A DNA stretch of 47,793 nucleotides from Acidobacteriota bacterium (GTDB lineage Bacteria; Acidobacteriota; Thermoanaerobaculia; Thermoanaerobaculales; Thermoanaerobaculaceae). A model generated the notes under the pieces. It was not told the origin of the DNA. It ran no database searches and worked only from the letters and a program-made list of their open reading frames with translations. The translations under genes were made by a program, and so were the position numbers. This document shows, in pieces, positions 43,581-47,793 of this stretch (the stretch's first letter is position 1; the number at the start of each line of letters is the position of its first letter). The DNA lies in NCBI GenBank assembly GCA_003158745.1, contig PMLC01000037.1:6220-54012 (forward strand), read 5' to 3'.

Positions 43581-43951
43581 GTATCGGTGGATACGGCCGG
43601 CTCGCTCGGGTCGCGCAACTGACTGGCAAGCTGCTCGAAGTCGAACGGTTTCGGGAGCAGGCGCCAGCGGCCGTCGAGGACGCCGGCACGGACCTCGTCG
43701 TGGTCCGTGTTCCCCGACATGATCACGGCCTTGAGGTGCGGCCAGCGCTCGCGGAGGCGCCCGACCACCCGGTGGCCGAGCATCCCGGGTAGCCGGAGGT
43801 CGGCGAGCACGACCTCGAAGGGCTGATCGTCCGGAAGGCGGTCTGCCTCGTCACCGGTGGCCACCGCTGCAACGGTGTGGCCCAGGTACTCGAGCATCCG
43901 CACCACCGTGCTCCGAACACCCGGATCGTCCTCGACGACGAGGATTCGCAC
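43577..43951 (-). CDS. Single-domain response regulator
   Basis: 124 residues, receiver only: LVVEDDPGVR (Asp8, Asp9), phospho-Asp51 in VVLADLRLPG, KAVIMSGNTDHDEV, Lys in LLPKPFDFEQL. There is no output domain. It is convergent with the PATAN gene, overlapping its stop by 4 nt, and is on the same strand as the other lone receiver at the front of the cluster. Its MSGN and KPFDFEQL wording is of the type found C-terminally in hybrid kinases, so it may serve a different kinase from CheA. Confidence 0.93.
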   Translation of the reverse strand: MRILVVEDDPGVRSTVVRMLEYLGHTVAAVATGDEADRLPDDQPFEVVLADLRLPGMLGHRVVGRLRERWPHLKAVIMSGNTDHDEVRAGVLDGRWRLLPKPFDFEQLASQLRDPSEPAVSTDT

Positions 43952-44133
43952 GCGTCACGCCCCGATCCCGGCCTCCCGTCGCCGCACGCGGCGAGGTTCT
44001 TGGAGGTCTTTGTACCGATCATACGCCGCGTATGTCCTTTGCAAGCCCGATTCCCGCGGCCTGTGCGTTCTTGGCTGTTGCGTGCCTTGGTTTCTTCCCG
44101 CACCGTCCACTGGCTCGACCTCGAACCCGAAAA

Positions 44134-44152
44134 GTGTTACCTATGTCCCCGG
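44134..44152. mobile_element. Possible insertion-sequence end remnant
   Basis: The 19-mer GTGTTACCTATGTCCCCGG, in a 230-nt gap without genes, resembles terminal sequences I associate with IS481/IS3-type elements of high-G+C bacteria. This is from memory; no transposase and no partner end are seen in the window. It lies directly after the last gene of the putative cassette pair, where an attC site is missing. Confidence 0.2.
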
Positions 44153-44181
44153 CCGGTTCAAATTCACGTCGATCCAAGGCC

Positions 44182-44565
44182 TCATGGGTTGCCCGACCTT
44201 GCTCCGGCCTTGGCCAAGTCCTGCTTGAGGCGAAGCCTCGCGATGCGCTCGATCAACTCGAAGGGAATCGGTTCGTCGAGGGGAAACCGGAGATTGCCTT
44301 TCGGCCCGGCATACGGGGCGACGGCGCGTTCAAGTGCAGCGTCGCCCGACACTGGTGGGTACAAGCCAATGTGGTGCCTGAATGCCGCGAAGTACAAGAG
44401 GATGCCGTGAAGCCTGAAGGCCGGCATTCCGTAGCCAATCGCCTCCTGCGCTTGGGGCGCGACCTTGTGGACGATCGAGCGGATTCGCTGGAGGATGGCC
44501 TGTACGTCCGGCGGGAGGGAGCTGATGTATGCATCCACGCTTTCCGGACCTGACCGAGGTGCCAT
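44182..44565 (-). CDS. DUF1801 (YdhG/YjbR-fold) protein
   Basis: 127 residues from the ATG at 44565 with GGAGAAGGGAAG upstream. DUF1801 hallmarks: SVDAYISSLPPDVQAILQRIRSIVHKVAPQAQEAIGYGMPAFRLHGILLYFAAFRHHIGLYP and LRFPLDEPIPFELIERIARLRLKQ. The family includes the proposed iron chaperone Fra/YdhG, but most members are uncharacterised, and they are often found as single genes in mobile cassettes. An attC-like site ends about 11 nt before the ATG. The stop is followed by DNA with no attC, so the 3' end of the cassette, if it is one, is lost. Confidence 0.9.
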   Translation of the reverse strand: MAPRSGPESVDAYISSLPPDVQAILQRIRSIVHKVAPQAQEAIGYGMPAFRLHGILLYFAAFRHHIGLYPPVSGDAALERAVAPYAGPKGNLRFPLDEPIPFELIERIARLRLKQDLAKAGARSGNP

Positions 44566-44579
44566 TGCGCTTCCCTTCT

Positions 44580-44676
44580 CCTAGTGGCGCCGGCGTTCAG
44601 CCGCTGGCGCGAGCCTGCCCGGCGCGCAGCGCCGGCTTGCAGGCGAGCGACAGTCGGCTGTAACGCCAGGTTAGGC
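44580..44676 (-). other. attC-like site 1 between cassette genes
   Basis: Read on the minus strand, the site begins GCCTAAC (44676-44670, an R'' core) 10 nt after the pseudopilin-like stop. It continues GGCGTTACAGCC (44667-44656), which pairs with GGCTGAACGCC (44602-44592) with a single extrahelical A. Inner CCGGCGC/GCGCCGG arms form a further stem. The expected 3' GTTRRRY core is degraded to ACTAGGA near 44580, so the site is probably inactive. An imperfect hairpin with a bulged base and a core motif at each end is the hallmark of integron attC sites. Confidence 0.5.
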
Positions 44677-44685
44677 CTCAGCCCA

Positions 44686-45144
44686 CTACTTGCCGCAACA
44701 TCGGTGAAAGCCCCTGTCGGACATGACCTGATCGGCGTCCCAGGCGAAGCAGATGTTCCGCGCACGGGGCGAATTGTCGTTGAGTTCACGGAGGTGCCAG
44801 TAGTCGAGGTGGTCGGAGCGCCCATCGCGTCCGTAGCTCACCAAGACAAACGACTGCCCGCGGGATTCGTAGCGGACCGGGAAGTCCCAGTAATCGTCCC
44901 CATCGCGCACCACCTTCCAGCGAGCCGCAGATGTGGCGTCTGAGAGAATGCAGGGGAACGACCCGTGCGCCTTGTAGTACTCGTCCAGCGTGGCTGCGTA
45001 GAGTCTGAAGAGTTCGAGGTTGCGGATCTGCTTGACCCCCAAGAGCTGTCGCCTGACAAACGAGCCAAGAAGAACCGCAAATGCCGTGACCGTCAGGCCT
45101 GCAACAACCAGGCAGTTTCTGGTTCGGTTACGCATTGAGATCAT
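44686..45144 (-). CDS. Pseudopilin-like (type II secretion GspG-type) protein
   Basis: 152 residues from the ATG at 45144 (MISMRNRTRN; 45135 is also possible). An N-terminal TM helix (CLVVAGLTVTAFAVLLGSFV) leads into a soluble domain with LFRLYAATLDEYYKAHGSFPCILSD, DDYWDFPVRYESRGQSFVLVSYGRDG, the C-terminal wording of type II secretion major pseudopilins. It lacks the GFTLIE prepilin-peptidase motif, so it is not a normal pseudopilin; a free-standing relative is likely. It is bracketed by attC-like sequences on both sides, as a mobile cassette would be. Base composition is visibly less G+C-rich than its neighbours, which fits transfer. Confidence 0.8.
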   Translation of the reverse strand: MISMRNRTRNCLVVAGLTVTAFAVLLGSFVRRQLLGVKQIRNLELFRLYAATLDEYYKAHGSFPCILSDATSAARWKVVRDGDDYWDFPVRYESRGQSFVLVSYGRDGRSDHLDYWHLRELNDNSPRARNICFAWDADQVMSDRGFHRCCGK

Positions 45145-45156
45145 GCTGTCTTGGAC

Positions 45157-45309
45157 ATCTAACGCAGATTCGGCGGCCGAATGGAAAACGGGAAACACTG
45201 CGTACTCTGCAGTGTTTGTCGGGCCTCGAAGTCGGGCGGAGCGGAGACAAAGTCTTTTCCCATCGTGATGTTGCGGCGGATCCTCGGGCGGGAGCCCGCC
45301 GGGTTAGGC
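45157..45309 (-). other. attC-like site 2 upstream of the pseudopilin-like gene
   Basis: Minus strand: GCCTAAC (45309-45303) starts the site and GTTAGAT (45163-45157) ends it, 12 nt before the gene at 45144. Both fit the R'' and R' consensus (RYYYAAC, GTTRRRY). Next to them CGGCGG and CCGCCG can pair, as L boxes do. Inside lies a perfect 9-bp hairpin, AAACACTGC/GCAGTGTTT (45193-45201 and 45209-45217). At 153 nt it is longer than most attC sites, so a chance arrangement or an inserted segment must be considered. Confidence 0.45.
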
Positions 45310-45615
45310 TGCAGGAACTGCCGTCTAAGCTGGCAGGAGAAACGCTGCGGAGATCACGATTCTGTGACGGTTCAGAGGCGATCGAGGGGGCTTCGCACAC
45401 CGCGTCCTCCGGCGCTGTTCACTTGTGGACTATAGCCCTCGGTTTCGGCGGGCGCTCTTGCGGTGGGTGGCAGGCGACGGGGGGCCGCGAAGCTCCGGGA
45501 GGGGGGCGACGAGAGGCGCGGAGGGCGATTCACTCGCCCGCAGCAGCGCATGGGGGCACGTGGGGCATCTGTGGCGGGAGAATGGGAGGGGGGCCACAGG
45601 GCCCCCCGTACTAGA
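45310..45615. other. Intergenic stretch, no gene seen
   Basis: 306 nt between the attC-like site and tRNA-Gly. All reading frames here are Arg/Pro/Gly-rich and lack ribosome sites. It lies just downstream of the tRNA 3' end, a usual integration place, but I see no direct repeat of the tRNA end. Confidence 0.5.
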
Positions 45616-45690
45616 TGGAGCGGGAAACGGGATTTGAACCCGCGACTTCGACCTTGGCAAGGTCGCACTCTACCACTGAGTTATTCCCGC
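45616..45690 (-). tRNA. tRNA-Gly (GCC)
   Basis: 75 nt including CCA. Acceptor GCGGGAA (45690-45684) pairs with TTCCCGC (45626-45620), discriminator T, CCA. D arm AACTCAGTGGTAGAGT, anticodon loop with GCC in GACCTTGCCAAGGTC, T arm GCGGGTTCAAATCCCGT. All four stems form. Confidence 0.97.
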
Positions 45691-45796
45691 TCAGCGCCCG
45701 CTTGCGCGGGTGGGGAAGAAACATACCAGCGTCGGTCTGGACCGTCAAGATCGCCCCCGGAGATGGCCGTGGCCCGTGGACCGAGAACGACACGGC

Positions 45797-45880
45797 AGCA
45801 GAGGTGCAGGGGAGCAGGGGAGCAGAGGAGCGAGCGACGAACTGTCCGTTTCCTGCTCCTCTGTTCCTCTGCCCGTCTTT
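45797..45880. repeat. G-rich palindromic intergenic repeat, copy 2
   Basis: Left arm built of GCAGAGGTGCAGGGGAGCAG and GGGGAGCAGAGGAGC (about 45800-45830), right arm CCTGCTCCTCTGTTCCTCTG (about 45857-45876), partly complementary around CAGAGGAGC. It sits between tRNA-Gly and the end of the fumarylacetoacetase-family gene. It shares the AGCAGAGG/GGGGCAG vocabulary of the repeats at 33757 and 47682. Confidence 0.55.
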
Positions 45881-45895
45881 CCGGACCCCGGCCTC

Positions 45896-46651
45896 TCACG
45901 CAACCGAGTGGCGGAGGGTTCCGATCCCTGCGATCTCGACCTCGACGGCATCACCCGACGTGAGAGGTCCGACGCCGGGCGGGGTGCCCGTGGTGATCAG
46001 GTCGCCGGGGAACAGGGTCATGATGTGCGAGATGAAGGCGATGACTTCGGCGACCGGGAAGATCATGTCGCCCGTGCTGCCCCTCTGGCGCACGGCACCG
46101 TTGACGCGGAGCTCCAGTCCAAGTGCCTGGGGGTCCGCAATCTCGGTCTCGAGCCAGGGCCCGACCGGGCAGAAGGTGTCGAACCCCTTGGCCCGCGCAT
46201 ACACCTTCTCGCGACGCTGGATGTCCCGCGCGGTGACGTCGTCGAGGCAGGTGTAGCCGAGCACGTAATCGAGAGCGTTCCCGGCGTTGATTCTCGTTGC
46301 AGCCCTGCCGATCACCAGGGCGAGCTCGCCCTCGTGCTCGACCTTGGCCGACTGTCTCGGCAGGACCACAGCGCCCCCGGGTGGGAGCAACGACGACGGC
46401 GCCTTGAGGAACAGCAGCGGCTCCTCCGGAAGCTCCTTGCCCATTTCGGCGGCGTGGGCGCGGTAGTTGAGGCCCACCGCGACGATCTTGGACGGCTCGC
46501 ACGGCGGCAGCAGCCGAGCCGCAGCGAGCGGCGTGGCCCCGCCGATCTTGCGTACCTCATCCCATGGCGGCGCTGCCAGCGGCGTCACCAGATCGCCTTC
46601 GATCACGCCCCAGCGGGGTGTCCCGCCGACCTCGAACCGGCAGAGGCGCAT
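45896..46651 (-). CDS. Fumarylacetoacetate hydrolase-family protein
   Basis: 251 residues from the ATG at 46651 (MRLCRFEVGG). FAH-fold hallmarks: KIVAVGLNYRAHAAEMG, LFLKAPSSLLPPGGAVVLP, VEHEGELALVIGR (metal ligands Glu-x-Glu), YTCLDDVTARDIQ (Asp ligand), KGFDTFCPVGPWLE and GDLITTGTPPGVGPL. The size and motifs fit the FAHD1-like acylpyruvase/oxaloacetate decarboxylase or hydratase-isomerase branch, which needs Mg2+. The substrate cannot be read from the sequence. Its start is separated by a single base from the stop of the potassium-channel gene, so the two are co-transcribed. Confidence 0.94.
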   Translation of the reverse strand: MRLCRFEVGGTPRWGVIEGDLVTPLAAPPWDEVRKIGGATPLAAARLLPPCEPSKIVAVGLNYRAHAAEMGKELPEEPLLFLKAPSSLLPPGGAVVLPRQSAKVEHEGELALVIGRAATRINAGNALDYVLGYTCLDDVTARDIQRREKVYARAKGFDTFCPVGPWLETEIADPQALGLELRVNGAVRQRGSTGDMIFPVAEVIAFISHIMTLFPGDLITTGTPPGVGPLTSGDAVEVEIAGIGTLRHSVA

Positions 46652-46652
46652 C

Positions 46653-47666
46653 TCAGGCCTCCTTCTTCGCGGCGCCCGAGCAGAACATCGACTCGAACTC
46701 CTCCAGGTGGTCGCGGACGCCGAGCACGACGAGCACGTCGCCCTCGTGCAGGGCGAGGTTGGGTTCCGGGTTCGGGAACAGCGTCGGTCCGCGCTGAACG
46801 GCGACGACCCCGACCCCACACTTGCGCCGCAGATCGGCCTCGGCCAGGGTCACCCCGACCAGGGGGCTCGAAGAGGCCAGCCGCACCTGCTCCAGCTCCA
46901 GCCCTGGCATCTTCCCCGCCCCCATCGAGAAATCCAGGAAGTCCACGACCGTCGGCTTCACGACCAACTGGGCGAGTCGCACCCCGCCGTGCTGATAGGG
47001 GTTGACGACACGGTTCGCGCCGGCGCGCTGAAGCCGCGTCTCGGCGCCCTCCTCGCCGGCGCGCGCGACGATGAACAGCTGCGGGTTTATCGAGCGCGCG
47101 GTCAGAACCGTGTACACGTTGTGGGCGTCGTCGTTGAGGCAGGAAACCAATCCGCGCGCCCGTTCGATACCCGCGGCCCGCAGCGTTGTCTCGCTGGTGG
47201 CGTCGCCGGAAACGACCGGTATCTCGGCCGCGCGGAGTCGCTCGACTTTCTCCGGCTTGTGCTCCACGACGACGACGTCGCGGCGGGCGCGTCGAAGCTC
47301 CTCGACGACCGCCTGCCCCATCCGTCCCCAGCCGCACACGATCTCGTGGCCCGAAAGGCTCTCGATCATCCGTGACCTCCGCACCTGCCCAAGCGCCTCG
47401 CGCAACTCGCCCTCCACCACCGAACGGCCGATCTCCGTGGCCACTAGGAGGATCACGCCCAGCCCGGCAAACAGCAGGAAGACGGTCAGAACCTGGCCGC
47501 TGCGGGAGAGCGAGGAGATCTCGTTGAAGCCCACGGTCGTGAGCGTCAAGACGGTCCTGTAGAACGCCTCCCACAAGGAGTTGCCTTCGGCCCACCGATA
47601 GCCAAGCGTTCCGATCAGGAGGATTGCTCCGAGAACGGCGGCCGACCTGGCGAGCCGGGTGCGCAT
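46653..47666 (-). CDS. Two-TM potassium channel with RCK (TrkA) domains
   Basis: 337 residues. TM1 (about 10-25), pore helix and selectivity filter in TVLTLTTVGFNE, TM2 (about 57-80, VLTVFLLFAGLGVILLVATEIG), then an RCK-N Rossmann domain (about 110-225: HEIVCGWGRMGQAVVEELRR, then DVVVVEHKPEKVERL, VVSGDATSETTLRAAGIERARGLV) and an RCK-C domain (about 255-330). This is the Kch/MthK-like layout of a channel gated by a cytoplasmic ligand. The filter TTVGF is a variant of TVGY. It lies directly upstream of the FAH-family gene, with one base between stop and start. Confidence 0.96.
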   Translation of the reverse strand: MRTRLARSAAVLGAILLIGTLGYRWAEGNSLWEAFYRTVLTLTTVGFNEISSLSRSGQVLTVFLLFAGLGVILLVATEIGRSVVEGELREALGQVRRSRMIESLSGHEIVCGWGRMGQAVVEELRRARRDVVVVEHKPEKVERLRAAEIPVVSGDATSETTLRAAGIERARGLVSCLNDDAHNVYTVLTARSINPQLFIVARAGEEGAETRLQRAGANRVVNPYQHGGVRLAQLVVKPTVVDFLDFSMGAGKMPGLELEQVRLASSSPLVGVTLAEADLRRKCGVGVVAVQRGPTLFPNPEPNLALHEGDVLVVLGVRDHLEEFESMFCSGAAKKEA

Positions 47667-47681
47667 GGTGTAACTGTAACG

Positions 47682-47731
47682 CAGAGGAGCCGAGGAGCGG
47701 AGATGAAGAGGGGCAGAGGAGCACGAAGACT
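47682..47731. repeat. G-rich intergenic repeat, copy 3 (one arm)
   Basis: GCAGAGGAGCCGAGGAGCGG and AGAGGGGCAGAGGAGCA lie just upstream of the potassium-channel start. The words match those at 33757-33792 and 45797-45830. No complementary arm is seen before the window ends. Confidence 0.5.
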
Positions 47732-47793
47732 GTTCGCAGGTTCACACTTGCGAGGACTCAGGAACCGGAGTTACTACCGCGCCAGGAGTAGGG

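Noticed and set aside
45135-45614. Plus-strand frames across the attC-like region
   Set aside because: Gly/Arg-rich text with no fold and no ribosome site; they cross a hairpin and non-coding DNA.

Overview
The window is 47.8 kb of very G+C-rich, gene-dense bacterial chromosome (judged by eye, not computed). It comes from a Gram-negative, double-membraned bacterium, shown by MacAB and EmrAB-TolC type tripartite pumps, an outer-membrane TolC protein and periplasmic Spy/CpxP-like proteins. The mix of a CheX/PATAN chemosensory cluster, soluble multi-sensor histidine kinases and several small response regulators resembles Acidobacteriota or Myxococcota-like soil or sediment lineages. That placement is an inference and is weak. 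There is no phage, no CRISPR array and no intact insertion sequence.

Layout. 1-3344: the end of an alpha/beta hydrolase, then macA-macB. 3345-5437: a gene-poor interval holding a 30-residue membrane peptide (4269-4361, minus) and a membrane protein (4796-5437, plus); the two are divergent and share a nearly identical ~95-nt leader. 5515-8281: a NarL-type response regulator with a soluble GAF-PAS-GAF kinase. 8671-11093: an envelope-stress-like operon of ECF sigma factor, anti-sigma-like membrane protein, helical-repeat protein and Spy-like protein. 11217-12866: a DUF1648/DUF5808 membrane protein with a short GntR repressor whose operator overlaps a textbook promoter. 12970-16438: glgX, a decayed MFS gene and a DUF192 protein. 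16529-20707: housekeeping genes (tdk, a GT-C glycosyltransferase, a DUF84 NTP phosphatase, nth, a DUF502 protein). 20848-23323: a Cys-rich repeat protein, tRNA-Cys, an aldo/keto reductase and a second Spy-like protein. 23437-28020: a marR-tolC-emrA-emrB efflux operon. 28137-30428: a GT-C glycosyltransferase and a cytidylate-kinase-like protein. 30758-33688: a minimal kinase/NarL regulator pair and a 482-residue protein of unknown function.

33866-43951 is a complete chemosensory cluster: CheA, CheW, a small periplasmic binding protein, a chemoreceptor, CheY, CheB, CheR, CheX and a PATAN-domain protein, bracketed by two outward-lying single-domain response regulators on the other strand. No flagellar or pilus genes are present, so its output is open. 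44182-45309 looks like a two-cassette integron remnant (DUF1801 gene and a pseudopilin-like gene, each preceded by an attC-like site) lying just beyond the 3' end of tRNA-Gly. The window ends with a fumarylacetoacetase-family gene and a two-TM potassium channel with RCK domains.

Nothing here is a clear new defence or biosynthetic system. The observations most worth following are the twin divergent leader, the attC-like cassettes, the chemosensory cluster with its small binding protein, and a family of G-rich palindromic intergenic repeats.
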